Shown here: positions 24,863 through 33,889 of the stretch, piece by piece
Layout of the letters: every line of letters begins with the position of its first letter
How positions within the stretch are numbered: position 1 is the stretch's first letter
Origin: Affinirhizobium lemnae
Lineage (GTDB): Bacteria > Pseudomonadota > Alphaproteobacteria > Rhizobiales > Rhizobiaceae
Direction: 5' to 3'
Assembly: GCF_022968395.1 (NCBI RefSeq)
Contig: NZ_JALJQZ010000008.1
Span: 1-64,000 of the forward strand
Length of the DNA stretch: 64,000 nucleotides
Position numbers and translations under genes: made by a program
Notes under the pieces: model-generated
Told to the model about the DNA's origin: nothing
Seen by the model: only the letters and a program-made list of their open reading frames with translations
The model's database searches: none

Positions 24863-26512
24863 ATGAGGTTCAACGTGCCCGAGCGCATTTCATCCTTTGC
24901 GCCCTTCCGTCACCAGACCTTTCGTGAAATCTGGCTCGCAAGCGTCGTTTCCAATTTCGGCGGTCTGGTGCAAGCGGTCGGTGCCGCCTGGATGATGACG
25001 GCGATCTCCAGTTCGGAAAACATGGTGGCGCTTGTTCAAGCCTCGCAGGCTCTGCCGATCATGCTGTTTTCTCTGATTGCCGGGGCGCTGGCGGACAATT
25101 TCGACCGTCGGGCGATCATGATCTCCGCACAAGGGTTCATGCTCATTGTCTCGGTTTTTCTGGCTGTGTTTGCCTGGGCGGATCTTTTGACGCCTTGGCT
25201 GTTGCTGGCCTTCACCTTCCTCATCGGCTGTGGAACGGCGCTCAACAATCCATCCTGGCAGGCTTCGGTCGGGGATCTCGTCCCTCGTCCGGTCCTTCCC
25301 GCCGCGGTCTCCTTGAACAGCGTCGGCTTCAATATCACCCGCAGTGTCGGCCCTGCCATCGGCGGCATTATCGTGGCCTCTTTCGGAGCGGCCGCGGCCT
25401 TCGCCGTCAATGCCATGAGCTACATCTCCCTGATCTTTGCCCTGTCGCGCTGGAAGCCCGAAACACCGGACAACCGGCTTCCGCGCGAGACGCTCGGAAG
25501 AGCGCTTTCGGCGGGCTTTGGCTACGTGGCCATGTCTCCGAAGCTCATCAATGTCCTGTTTCGCAGCCTCCTCTTCGGCGTCTCCGCCAGCGCCATTCTG
25601 GCGCTGCTGCCGCTGGTCGCGCGAGATCTTGTCGTGGGTGGTCCGCTGACTTACGGTCTGATGCTCGGTGCCTTTGGCGTAGGTGCCGTGATCGGCGCCC
25701 TTTTGAATGCGCGCATTCGCGAAACATTTTCGACGGAGATCATCGTGCGCATCGCTTTCACCGGCTTCGGGGTGAGCGCTGTAACCGCTGCGCTCTCATC
25801 CTCGACGCTCCTGACCTGTGCAATCCTTACGATCCCTGGGGCGTGCTGGGTTCTGGCGCTTTCGCTGTTCAATACAACGGTGCAACTGTCCACACCGCGC
25901 TGGGTGGTCGGGCGCGCACTTTCCTTTTACCAGACAGCGACCTTCGGCGGTATCGCCCTGGGCAGCTGGCTCTGGGGCATGCTGGCGGAAACCTATGGCG
26001 TCTCAACCTCACTGATGATTGCCAGCCTTGCCATGGTCTTCGGCGCACTGTTCGGCTGGCGTTTTGCGCTTCCATCCATGGAAGCTCTGAACCTCGATCC
26101 GGCCAATACCTTCCGCGAACCCTCGCTTCGGCTCGATCTCCAGCCAAGAAGCGGCCCGATCGTTCTGCTCGTTGACTATACGGTGCGCGAAGAAAACGTG
26201 CCCGCCTTCCTGGCGCTGATGTCCGAGCGACGCCGCATCCGTATTCGTGACGGTGCGCGTCAGTGGGCCCTGATGCGGGACCTTGAGAACCCGGATATCT
26301 GGACGGAAACCTATCACACGGCCACCTGGGCGGATTATGTGCGTCATAATCAGCGCCGCACCAAGGCGGATGCGGAGATCTGGACCCAGATCCGGGCGCT
26401 CCACGCGGGGCCGGACGGTCCACGTGTCCATCGCATGCTGGAGCGGCAGGCCATACCTCCCGATCACGCCCGTGAGGATGTCTTCCACAAATCGGCGCTC
26501 GATCTCCATTGA
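24863..26512 (+). CDS. MFS transporter with C-terminal ABM-like domain
   Basis: A 549-aa protein of the MFS_3 (enterobactin-exporter-like) type. About 12 membrane helices occupy residues ~15-405, with the inter-helix motif 'GALADNFDRRAIMIS'. A soluble C-terminal part (~425-540, 'PIVLLVDYTVREENVPAFLA' through 'RAHRMLERQ'-like end) resembles antibiotic-biosynthesis-monooxygenase folds, as is known for part of this family. Function is probably drug or siderophore export. It is divergent from rimP; a GNAT gene follows after 27 bp. The start at 24863 lacks a strong ribosome-binding site. Confidence 0.85.
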   Translation: MRFNVPERISSFAPFRHQTFREIWLASVVSNFGGLVQAVGAAWMMTAISSSENMVALVQASQALPIMLFSLIAGALADNFDRRAIMISAQGFMLIVSVFLAVFAWADLLTPWLLLAFTFLIGCGTALNNPSWQASVGDLVPRPVLPAAVSLNSVGFNITRSVGPAIGGIIVASFGAAAAFAVNAMSYISLIFALSRWKPETPDNRLPRETLGRALSAGFGYVAMSPKLINVLFRSLLFGVSASAILALLPLVARDLVVGGPLTYGLMLGAFGVGAVIGALLNARIRETFSTEIIVRIAFTGFGVSAVTAALSSSTLLTCAILTIPGACWVLALSLFNTTVQLSTPRWVVGRALSFYQTATFGGIALGSWLWGMLAETYGVSTSLMIASLAMVFGALFGWRFALPSMEALNLDPANTFREPSLRLDLQPRSGPIVLLVDYTVREENVPAFLALMSERRRIRIRDGARQWALMRDLENPDIWTETYHTATWADYVRHNQRRTKADAEIWTQIRALHAGPDGPRVHRMLERQAIPPDHAREDVFHKSALDLH

Positions 26513-26539
26513 CCTTGTCGCAACATCCGGAAAACCCGC

Positions 26540-26995
26540 ATGACCGAATATCGCAGAGCCGAAGAGACAGACCTTACCGCCATCGTCGCCATGCTTGCCG
26601 ATGACGCTCTGGGCCGTACCCGTGAAGTGATATCCGATCCGGTCGACCGACGGTATGTCGATGCATTGCATGCCATTCAGGCGGATCCAAACCAAATGCT
26701 AGCAGTCGCCGTCGATGGCTCAGGCGATGTCGTAGGATGCCTGCAGATCAGCTTTCTGCCTGGGCTTTCCCGCCTTGGCCTCTGGCGCGGCCAGATCGAA
26801 AGCGTGCGGGTGGCGGCAAGCCAGCGCGGCAAGGGCGTCGGGCACGAGATGATTCGCTGGGCCATCGAAGAGTGCCGCAAGTGCGGCTGCGGCGCCGTTC
26901 AATTGACCTCCGACAATCGCCGGGAGGATGCGCATCGCTTCTATGAAAGCCTTGGCTTCGAGAAAAGCCACGTGGGCTTCAAATTAGCGCTCTGA
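26540..26995 (+). CDS. GNAT family N-acetyltransferase
   Basis: A 151-aa acetyl-CoA-dependent acyltransferase. The acetyl-CoA-binding motif A is visible as 'IESVRVAASQRGKGVGHEMI' and the C-terminal 'NRREDAHRFYESLGFEKSHV' is typical. The substrate is unknown. It lies 27 bp after the MFS gene, likely in one transcript, and meets the lytic transglycosylase gene tail to tail. Confidence 0.9.
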   Translation: MTEYRRAEETDLTAIVAMLADDALGRTREVISDPVDRRYVDALHAIQADPNQMLAVAVDGSGDVVGCLQISFLPGLSRLGLWRGQIESVRVAASQRGKGVGHEMIRWAIEECRKCGCGAVQLTSDNRREDAHRFYESLGFEKSHVGFKLAL

Positions 26996-26996
26996 C

Positions 26997-28244
26997 TTAT
27001 CTCAGCTTCGCCTTGAGGTTCTGATCGGGAAAGCAGGTGGGCGCCATCCCGTTCTTCGCCTGCCAGTCACCAATCGAGCGGCGGGTCTTGAAACCTGCCA
27101 GCCCATCGGCCTTGCCCACGTCATAACCTTTCGCCTGCAAGCTTTTCTGCATGGCCAGCACATCTGAACGCAACATCTTCCCCGTGGGCTTCCAGCCAGC
27201 CTGAAATGGACCTGCTCCATTTGCGATGCGGTCCGAGAGATTGCCGATGAAGAGCGCGTAAAGATCGGAGTTGTTATATTCCTTCAGCACGTAGAAGTTC
27301 GGCATCACGATGAATTCCGGGCCATTGCGACCGGCAGGCACCAGCATCATACCATCTACCTTTGCCTCATGTGCTGGAAAGCCTTTGCCGTTGACGCGGG
27401 AAATTCCGAGCGAAGCCCATTGCGAGATCGGCTTGGCGAGATCCGGCCCCTCCTGCGCACATGAAACCTGAGCCGGGATCATCACCTCGAAGCCCCAGTC
27501 GCGGTCGCGCTGCCAGCCCTTCAGCACCAGATAGTGTGCGATGGATGCGAGTGTATCCGGCACGGAATCCCAGATATCGGCCTTGCCGTCGCCGTCGAAA
27601 TCGATCGCATACTTTGCGTAACTCGAAGGCATGAACTGCGGCTGGCCCAATGCGCCGGCCCAGGAACCCCGCATACGCTCCGGCGTGATGTCGCCGTGCT
27701 GGATAATGCGCAAAGCGTCGATCAACTCGGTGCGGAACATGTCCTTGCGGGTTGACATGAAAGCCTTTGTTGCCAGCACATCCAGCGCCGCAAAGGGCAA
27801 TTTCGCACGCCCATATCCCGACTCGCGGCCCCAGATCGCAAGAATGATCGACCCCGGCACACCATAGGTCTGTTCTACCTGGCGCAAGGTCGCAGCATGC
27901 GTCTGCGCCAGCGAACGCCCAGTCATGGCCAGGCCTTGCATGCGTTGCTCGGAATAATAGGCGCCGGGTGAGGCAAATTCGGCCTGGGTTTGATCCTGTG
28001 CCTTCGGCGGCGTGGTGCCCGGTGGAACAAGGTCCGGCAGGTCCCATTTCAATGAAACGCCTTTCAGCGCCGCATCGATGGTAGAGGCGGAAACGCCGGC
28101 CTTCTTTGCTTCCGACGTGATATCCCGGCTAAGCCATTGGCGAAATTGCTGCTCAACCTCGGCCTTGGAGGGAGCCGCCAGCGCAGGCATGGGAAGGGCG
28201 AGTGCCATCAATGAGAGGCAGAGTGTACCAAGTTTCCGGATCAT
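26997..28244 (-). CDS. Lytic murein transglycosylase (MltB/SltB type)
   Basis: A 415-aa periplasmic enzyme. A signal peptide at ~1-23 ends 'ALPMPALA'. The SLT_2 catalytic domain follows with catalytic Glu141 in 'WGRESGYGRA' and 'ALGQPQFMPSSYAKYAID' later on. A C-terminal peptidoglycan-binding domain (~350-413, 'QKSLQAKGYDVGKADGLAG') completes it. ATG 28244 with GAGGAGG upstream is preferred over the extension to 28274. It lies 10 bp after recR, so both are probably co-transcribed. Confidence 0.92.
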   Translation of the reverse strand: MIRKLGTLCLSLMALALPMPALAAPSKAEVEQQFRQWLSRDITSEAKKAGVSASTIDAALKGVSLKWDLPDLVPPGTTPPKAQDQTQAEFASPGAYYSEQRMQGLAMTGRSLAQTHAATLRQVEQTYGVPGSIILAIWGRESGYGRAKLPFAALDVLATKAFMSTRKDMFRTELIDALRIIQHGDITPERMRGSWAGALGQPQFMPSSYAKYAIDFDGDGKADIWDSVPDTLASIAHYLVLKGWQRDRDWGFEVMIPAQVSCAQEGPDLAKPISQWASLGISRVNGKGFPAHEAKVDGMMLVPAGRNGPEFIVMPNFYVLKEYNNSDLYALFIGNLSDRIANGAGPFQAGWKPTGKMLRSDVLAMQKSLQAKGYDVGKADGLAGFKTRRSIGDWQAKNGMAPTCFPDQNLKAKLR

Positions 28245-28254
28245 CCACGCCTCC

Positions 28255-28860
28255 TCAAATCGCCGTTCTTGCACGTAACGCTGCCGTCAGCGTACCCTCG
28301 TCCAGGTAATCCAGTTCCCCACCCACGGGAACGCCGTGCGCAAGACGGGTGATTTTCACGGGAAGGTCTGACAGGCGGTCCGTGATGAAATGCGCGGTCG
28401 CCTGGCCTTCCACGGTCGCATTGACGGCCAGAATGATCTCGCGAATGCCGCCTTCGCTCACACGGTCAACAAGGCTCTTGATGTTGAGATCGTCAGGCCC
28501 CACGCCATCGAGCGGCGAAAGCGTTCCGCCCAGCACATGATAGGCCGCGTTCATGGCGGCTGCCCGCTCAAGCGCCCAAAGGTCCGATACATCCTCCACG
28601 ACGATGATGACGGATTGATCGCGCCGCTCGTCGGTACAGACAGTGCAAGGGTCGCTCGTATCCACATTGCCGCAGCGGGAACAGACCTTTACCTTGTCAT
28701 AGGCCTCGCCCAGCGCATGGGAAAGCGGGCCCATCAATTGCTCGCGCTTCTTGATGAGATGCAGCGCCGCCCTACGTGCGGAGCGGGGGCCAAGACCCGG
28801 CACCTTCGCGAGCAGTTGAATGAGTTTTTCGATTTCGGGACCGGTAACACGTTTTGCCAT
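28255..28860 (-). CDS. recR: Recombination mediator RecR
   Basis: A 201-aa protein of the RecFOR pathway. An N-terminal helix-hairpin-helix ('[17 protein letters not shown]') is followed by a four-Cys zinc motif ('[16 protein letters not shown]') and a Toprim domain ('[17 protein letters not shown]'). The usual partners ybaB and dnaX lie upstream but are separated from it by about 1.1 kb holding a MOSC gene and a membrane-protein gene. Confidence 0.96.
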   Translation of the reverse strand: MAKRVTGPEIEKLIQLLAKVPGLGPRSARRAALHLIKKREQLMGPLSHALGEAYDKVKVCSRCGNVDTSDPCTVCTDERRDQSVIIVVEDVSDLWALERAAAMNAAYHVLGGTLSPLDGVGPDDLNIKSLVDRVSEGGIREIILAVNATVEGQATAHFITDRLSDLPVKITRLAHGVPVGGELDYLDEGTLTAALRARTAI

Positions 28861-28922
28861 GAGGCGCTTTTAGACGATAAGTGCCCCACCTGAAACCTGA
28901 TTGGGTTTCGACCCTAAACATT

Positions 28923-29222
28923 TTATCGAGCAGCTGCGCGTTGACCGGCCACAAGGATAGCCAGACCGAAAGGGATGATTGGCATGGTAACTAGAGATTG
29001 TCCGATCGCAAGCAACATATAGGGATGGAAACTTGTGAGCATAGCGATGGGTAACAAACCCAACAGGAAGATCGCTAATCCCAACCAGGAGAGTGCGTTC
29101 TTTCGGGTTGGGATAAACCACCAAAGTACCAGCGCTAGAAAAAGAAGTGCAAACAGGATTCCCAAAATGTCCTCCCAAAGCTGCGATGATGCCATCCAAG
29201 ATGGTGCAATGTAGGGGATCAT
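28923..29222 (-). CDS. Small membrane protein, 99 aa
   Basis: Three predicted membrane helices: ~17-36 ('WEDILGILFALLFLALVLWW'), ~45-62 and ~70-92. It is not a recognised family. Composition is more AT-rich than in recR. ATG 29222 has only an AGGG element upstream. It sits between recR and the divergent MOSC gene. Confidence 0.55.
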   Translation of the reverse strand: MIPYIAPSWMASSQLWEDILGILFALLFLALVLWWFIPTRKNALSWLGLAIFLLGLLPIAMLTSFHPYMLLAIGQSLVTMPIIPFGLAILVAGQRAAAR

Positions 29223-29290
29223 ACAACCCTGTTTATATGTGCGGCTGAGGTTGAGCGAATAATTATGTCAAGATTAAAGGAACATCTCTC

Positions 29291-29911
29291 ATGAAAGTCA
29301 GCGCCGTCTGTCTCGGCCAGCCGGAAAAACTACCGGGCAAGAGCTACAAGAGCGGCATCAACAAGCAGCCGGTGGGCTATCCAGTCCATGTGGACGAGAA
29401 CGGGCTGGTGGGTGATTCGATCTGCAACGACAAATATCACGGCGGCCACGAACAGGCGGTCTATCTGGAAGGCAGCGAGACGCTCCGCTGGTGGGCGCAG
29501 GAACTGCAAAGGGATCTGCCACCCGGGATTTTTGGCGAAAACATCGTAATCGATGGACTTGAGAATCGCGATGTCTGTGTGGGCGACCGCTTTCATCTGG
29601 CAGGTGGCGTCATTCTGGAAGCCACATCACCCCGCGTTCCCTGCAACACCTTCACAGCCCATATGAACGATCCAAAAATTGCCAAGCGCTACACCGCGGC
29701 GGCGCGACCCGGCATTTATTGCCGCGTGATCCAGACAGGGGTTCTTGCAGCCGGTGAAGACGTCGAATTTTACCCCTATCGGGGCGAGCGTGTCAGGATT
29801 GCCGAACTCATGATCTTTCAGCCAAAGCGGCTCAGCATCGAGCAGCGAAGCCGCTACCTGAGCGTTCCGCTGCATGAAGATCTCCAAGTGAAAATCAGGG
29901 CTCTCGCATAA
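29291..29911 (+). CDS. MOSC domain protein (YiiM-like)
   Basis: A 206-aa protein. The MOSC domain spans ~30-150 with 'DKYHGGHEQAVYLEGSETLR', 'GIFGENIVIDGL' and the conserved Cys in 'SPRVPCNTF'. A short C-terminal 3-alpha-type segment follows. YiiM proteins bind molybdenum cofactor and reduce N-hydroxylated compounds; the exact substrate here is unknown. It is the only plus-strand gene in the mltB-recR-ybaB-dnaX block. Confidence 0.88.
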   Translation: MKVSAVCLGQPEKLPGKSYKSGINKQPVGYPVHVDENGLVGDSICNDKYHGGHEQAVYLEGSETLRWWAQELQRDLPPGIFGENIVIDGLENRDVCVGDRFHLAGGVILEATSPRVPCNTFTAHMNDPKIAKRYTAAARPGIYCRVIQTGVLAAGEDVEFYPYRGERVRIAELMIFQPKRLSIEQRSRYLSVPLHEDLQVKIRALA

Positions 29912-29937
29912 AAAAAAGGGCCGCATCTGCGACCCTT
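29911..29937 (-). terminator. ybaB/dnaX terminator
   Basis: GGGCCGC/GCGACCC stem with one mismatch and an ATCT loop; on the minus strand an 8-T run follows. It overlaps the MOSC stop codon. Confidence 0.8.
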
Positions 29938-29946
29938 CTTCGGAGA

Positions 29947-30270
29947 TCAGAACGGCAGCTTCATGCCGGGAGGCAGCGGCAGACCAGCCGTCACGGCGGC
30001 CATCTTTTCCTGCGCCTGCGCCTCGCTCTTGTCCTTTGCATCCTTGTGTGCGGCAACGATAAGGTCTTCAAGAATCTCGACCTCGTCTTCCTTGAACAGC
30101 GACGGATCGATCTTGAGGCTGCGCAACTCGCCCTTGCCGTTCAGAACAACAGTCACAAGGCCGCCACCCGCCTTGCCCTCGACCTCAAGAGCGGCGATTT
30201 CCGCCTGCATCTTTTCCATCTTGGCCTGCATTTCCTTGACCTTGCCCATCATGCCCATGATGTCGCGCAT
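29947..30270 (-). CDS. ybaB: YbaB/EbfC nucleoid-associated protein
   Basis: A 107-aa DNA-binding dimer-type protein, usual length. '[20 protein letters not shown]' forms the helical start and '[20 protein letters not shown]' the core. It is 24 bp downstream of dnaX and co-directional, as in most bacteria. Confidence 0.95.
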   Translation of the reverse strand: MRDIMGMMGKVKEMQAKMEKMQAEIAALEVEGKAGGGLVTVVLNGKGELRSLKIDPSLFKEDEVEILEDLIVAAHKDAKDKSEAQAQEKMAAVTAGLPLPPGMKLPF

Positions 30271-30294
30271 CGTCTTGTCCTTCTCTTGTCGTTG

Positions 30295-32175
30295 TCAGAT
30301 GTCGAGGTCGTCACCCGGCAGAATGTCGCCTTCGTCTGTTTCGATGATCGCCGGAGGTTGAGCCTCTTCCAACTCGTCCTCAACCGGCACCTTGATGCGA
30401 ACGTCAATTATCCTGGCGCCCGGAAACTGAGCGAGAATGGCCGCGACATCCGGATCGGCTCGTGCATCCGTCTTGTGCTGTTCCTTGATCTGCGCTTCCG
30501 CCTCGGCCAGCGTCGGCTCGCCGCGCTCATTGGATAGCGTTACCCACCAGGTATTGCCGGTCCATTCTTTCAGCTTGGACGCCAGATCGCTGGCAATGGA
30601 TTTCGGCGCATCCGGCTCCAGGCGAATCTCAAGCCGACCCGGTTCCAGTTTGACCAGATGAACGGATTGGCGAACGCGTGCCCGCAAAATCGGCTCCCGG
30701 TTCGCTGTGCAGAGGTCGGAGATATCGGCGATCGATCGGACATCCACCTTCGGCTGAGGCTGCGCATTTTCCTGCGGCCTAGTTTCCACGCGTCCGACCG
30801 GGGAGGGCTCAGCGCTGCTGGAGGGAACGGCCTGAAGCCGTGCCACCGGTTGTCCACCCGTTGCGCGGGCCTGCGGCGTTTCGATTGCGCGGGCGGCCGG
30901 TGCCGCAGACATGGAGGCAGAACTGCCAAGGCTGGCCCGGGCGCCGCCACCGGAACCGTTAGGCAGCATAGGCGCGCCGGCATTGCCCGAAGCCAGAAGC
31001 TCGGTGACGCGTCTCGCCGCATCCTCTGGCGAAGGAAGGTTCGCTGCATGGGCAAGCCGGATCAGCACCATTTCGGCAGCACCTGCCGGACGAGACGAGT
31101 TTTCCGTTTCGGGTATGCCTTTGAGCAGCATCTGCCACATGCGAGACAATGTGGTGACGGCAACGGCTGCGGAAAACTCCGCACCGCGAACGCGCTCCAC
31201 TTCGCTCAGCGAAGCATCCTCGGCGGCTGCCGGAATATATTTGATCCGGGTCACCAGATGGGTGAAATCGGCAAGATCGGTCAGCACGACGACCGGGTTC
31301 GCGCCCGCTTCATACTGGGCAGTAAACTCCTCCAACGCTGCCGTCACGTCACCACAAACAATGTGCTCGAAGAGGTCGACGATACGCGCCCGGTCGGCGA
31401 GCCCCAGCATGCCACGCACGGTTTCCACCTGAACGGAACCGCCACCATGGGCAATCGCCTGATCGAGCAGAGAAAGGCCGTCACGGGCGGAACCTTCCGC
31501 AGCGCGGGCAATCATGGCAAGCGCTTCCGGCTCGAACGCGATCGCTTCCTTGCCGAGAATGGTCGAGAACAGGCCGACGAGATCAGCGGCACTGATGCGG
31601 CGCAGGTCGAAGCGCTGGCAGCGCGAGAGAACCGTAATCGGGACCTTGCGGATTTCCGTCGTCGCAAAAATGAACTTCACATGCTCCGGCGGTTCTTCCA
31701 GCGTCTTCAGCAAGCCGTTGAAGGCTTGTGTCGAAAGCATATGCACTTCGTCGATGATATAGACCTTGTAGCGCGCCGATACCGGACGATAGCGCACCTG
31801 CTCGATGATCTCGCGAATATCGTCGATGCCGGTATGGGAGGCAGCATCCATCTCGATCACATCGACATGGCGGCCTTCCATGATAGCCTGACAATGCTCG
31901 CCCGGAACACGCAGGTCGATCGTCGGCTTATCGATGTCAGTGGTCTTGTAATTCAGGGCTCGCGCCAGAATGCGCGCCGTCGTGGTCTTGCCCACGCCAC
32001 GAACACCCGTCAGCATATAGGCCTGCGCAATCCGGCCGGTCTCAAAGGCGTTGGTCAGCGTCCGTACCATCGGCTCCTGGCCGACCATCAGGTCGGAGAA
32101 ATCCTTCGGGCGATATTTTCGCGCCAGAACGCGGTAGGCGGCTTGGGTGGAATTCGTCAGGCCCGCATCACTCAT
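30295..32175 (-). CDS. dnaX: DNA polymerase III subunit gamma/tau
   Basis: A 626-aa clamp-loader subunit. The AAA+ domain has Walker A 'GVRGVGKTTTARIL' (residues 57-70), the DEVHMLS Walker B region and sensor 1 'FATTEIRKVP'. The domain III and tau-like C-terminus follow. Of the four Cys that normally bind zinc between residues ~75 and 98, only Cys95 ('EHCQAI') remains, a feature I associate with rhizobial DnaX. No obvious slippery heptamer for a gamma form was identified. Confidence 0.95.
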   Translation of the reverse strand: MSDAGLTNSTQAAYRVLARKYRPKDFSDLMVGQEPMVRTLTNAFETGRIAQAYMLTGVRGVGKTTTARILARALNYKTTDIDKPTIDLRVPGEHCQAIMEGRHVDVIEMDAASHTGIDDIREIIEQVRYRPVSARYKVYIIDEVHMLSTQAFNGLLKTLEEPPEHVKFIFATTEIRKVPITVLSRCQRFDLRRISAADLVGLFSTILGKEAIAFEPEALAMIARAAEGSARDGLSLLDQAIAHGGGSVQVETVRGMLGLADRARIVDLFEHIVCGDVTAALEEFTAQYEAGANPVVVLTDLADFTHLVTRIKYIPAAAEDASLSEVERVRGAEFSAAVAVTTLSRMWQMLLKGIPETENSSRPAGAAEMVLIRLAHAANLPSPEDAARRVTELLASGNAGAPMLPNGSGGGARASLGSSASMSAAPAARAIETPQARATGGQPVARLQAVPSSSAEPSPVGRVETRPQENAQPQPKVDVRSIADISDLCTANREPILRARVRQSVHLVKLEPGRLEIRLEPDAPKSIASDLASKLKEWTGNTWWVTLSNERGEPTLAEAEAQIKEQHKTDARADPDVAAILAQFPGARIIDVRIKVPVEDELEEAQPPAIIETDEGDILPGDDLDI

Positions 32176-32302
32176 CAGGTGTCACTCATCCTGTACCGCC
32201 AGTCTGATGGAAGCCTTGGTGGGGCCAATTCATCTCCGGTCAGTTCATTTATCGGGCATTAGCGGGAAGCTGGCCGAACACTGACCGTAAGATAGATTAG
32301 GT

Positions 32303-32398
32303 GGGAGGCTGGCACGGCGACCCGTGCCGGGCTCGTTAGGGCTGCTTCCTTCCGGACCTGACCCGGTTGGCGAGTGGCTCGTCCACCACCAACCTCCC
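32303..32398 (-). ncRNA. ffs: 4.5S RNA of the signal recognition particle
   Basis: On the minus strand the domain IV core 'GGTCAGGTCCGGAAGGAAGC' is followed by AGCC. The ends GGGAGGTTGG and CCAGCCTCCC pair, giving a ~96-nt hairpin RNA. This RNA binds Ffh and directs membrane-protein synthesis. Any frames read across it are spurious. Confidence 0.95.
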
Positions 32399-32405
32399 GA
32401 GGCCA

Positions 32406-32434
32406 CATATCGTCGTTTCCCGAACCAAATGCAA
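32406..32434 (-). promoter_or_regulatory. Promoter of the 4.5S RNA
   Basis: Minus strand TTGCAT (32429-32434), 17 bp, GATATG (32406-32411). The predicted start lies at the first bases of the RNA hairpin. Confidence 0.65.
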
Positions 32435-32503
32435 CCCCCCAAACCAAATGCGAGCCAAGCCCTGAAAAAACTGCTAGCAAGACTATCGATGCAGGAGAGC
32501 CAC

Positions 32504-32914
32504 GTGAATCGATTTGTGCTGGACGCCCGACTGGAAAAGGATTCTGAACTCGTCACCACGCTTGGCCTCTGCCAGTTGCGTTTGCTGAAAGACAGCCGCT
32601 GGCCTTGGTTGATGCTGGTTCCACAGCGGGCGGATAAGACCGAGATCTTCGAACTTACGCCGCTCGACCAGACGATGCTGACCTTCGAGACCAATCTGGT
32701 TGCAGAAGCCTTGAAGACCGTGACGAAGGCTCGCAAGATCAATGTGGGCGCCCTCGGCAACATCGTTTCGCAGCTTCACGTCCATATTGTCGCAAGGCAG
32801 GAAGGTGATCCCAACTGGCCCGGTCCGATCTGGGGTCATGGCTCTGCCACGCCTTGGGCAGACGATGCCAAACAAAACTTTCTGACCAATCTGAATGAAG
32901 CCCTCGCATCATGA
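32504..32914 (+). CDS. HIT-family nucleotide hydrolase/transferase-like protein
   Basis: A 136-aa protein with the histidine-triad motif 'QLHVHIVARQ' (His-x-His-x; the third His position is Gln-shifted). 'RWPWLMLVPQRADKTEIFEL' is typical of short HIT proteins. GTG 32504 has AGGAG six bases upstream and gives 'VNRFVLDARLEKDSELV', a natural start. ATG 32489 has no such site, and longer frames run into the SRP RNA region. Its end overlaps the nudC start by 4 nt, so the pair is an operon. Confidence 0.85.
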   Translation: MNRFVLDARLEKDSELVTTLGLCQLRLLKDSRWPWLMLVPQRADKTEIFELTPLDQTMLTFETNLVAEALKTVTKARKINVGALGNIVSQLHVHIVARQEGDPNWPGPIWGHGSATPWADDAKQNFLTNLNEALAS

Positions 32915-33873
32915 CACTTTCCATTTTTGAAACCCGTGCGCCACACGATGAGCCAAGCAAGCTGACCGCATTTTCCGGAAACCGGCTGAACCGGGACGCC
33001 GAGCATCGTACCGACGATTGCCTGGAACAGGCGCTGGGCATTCCAGGGCAAACGCTTCTGGTCATTGCTGGCGGCAAGGTCGTCCTCAAGCGGGAGGAGC
33101 CGGTTCCAGGCGCGTTCTTTTGGCGTGACGAGATCGCGGACCTGGGGCCGGACGAGGACAATGCCGTTCTCCTGGGCTACACGGTGGATGGAGCGCCACG
33201 CATCGCCATGCCGATTCGCGCTCCCATGGAAGAGCTTGAAGCACGCTTCCGATTGACCGATGGCCGAAGCGCCTTCCGGGACGGTCTGCTGGATGAGGAA
33301 ACGCTTGGCATCATCGCCCAGGGCATCAGTCTGGTTCACTGGAACGGGGCCAACCTGTTCTGTGGCAAATGCGGAACGAAGACGGTCAGCCAGCAGGGCG
33401 GCTACAAGCGCAGCTGTCCGAACTGCGGACATATGATGTTTCCGCGCACGGATCCCGTTGTCATCATGCTGACGGTCGACATCGAGCGCGATCTGGTACT
33501 GCTGGGTCGCGGGCATCACTTTGCCCCCGGAATGTATTCGACACTTGCCGGTTTCGTTGAGCCCGGCGAGACGATCGAAGATGCGGTTCGCCGCGAAACC
33601 TTCGAGGAAGCGGGCATTCGCACCGGCCGCGTTCGCTATCATGCCTCCCAGCCATGGCCCATGCCGCATTCGCTGATGATCGGCTGTTACGCCGAGGCGC
33701 TCGACCGGGACATCAATCGCGATGAGCAGGAGCTGGCAGACTGTCGCTGGTTCACCCGGGACGAGATCGCCACCATGCTGGACGCCGATCCTGCCGGAGA
33801 GGGCCCGTTCAGTCCGCCACGCGGGGCGATCGCCCACCGGCTGATGCGCGACTGGGTGGAGTGGCAGAGGTAA
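32911..33873 (+). CDS. nudC: NAD(H) pyrophosphatase / NAD-decapping hydrolase NudC
   Basis: A 320-aa Nudix enzyme splitting NADH (and removing NAD caps from RNA in E. coli). Zinc ligands Cys151, Cys154, Cys169 and Cys172 form the ribbon. The Nudix box spans residues 214-236 with the expected G-x5-E and REx2EE pattern ('RRETFEEAGI'). The N-terminal domain is also present. It is coupled to the HIT gene by an ATGA overlap. Confidence 0.95.
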   Translation: MTLSIFETRAPHDEPSKLTAFSGNRLNRDAEHRTDDCLEQALGIPGQTLLVIAGGKVVLKREEPVPGAFFWRDEIADLGPDEDNAVLLGYTVDGAPRIAMPIRAPMEELEARFRLTDGRSAFRDGLLDEETLGIIAQGISLVHWNGANLFCGKCGTKTVSQQGGYKRSCPNCGHMMFPRTDPVVIMLTVDIERDLVLLGRGHHFAPGMYSTLAGFVEPGETIEDAVRRETFEEAGIRTGRVRYHASQPWPMPHSLMIGCYAEALDRDINRDEQELADCRWFTRDEIATMLDADPAGEGPFSPPRGAIAHRLMRDWVEWQR

Positions 33874-33889
33874 GAGAGGCCAATGACAG

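Noticed and set aside
32324..32503. N-terminal extension of the HIT protein into the SRP RNA gene
   Set aside because: It would translate the 4.5S RNA region; GTG 32504 has a proper ribosome-binding site.
32836..33837. 333-codon minus-strand frame opposite nudC
   Set aside because: Shadow frame; nudC has all catalytic motifs.
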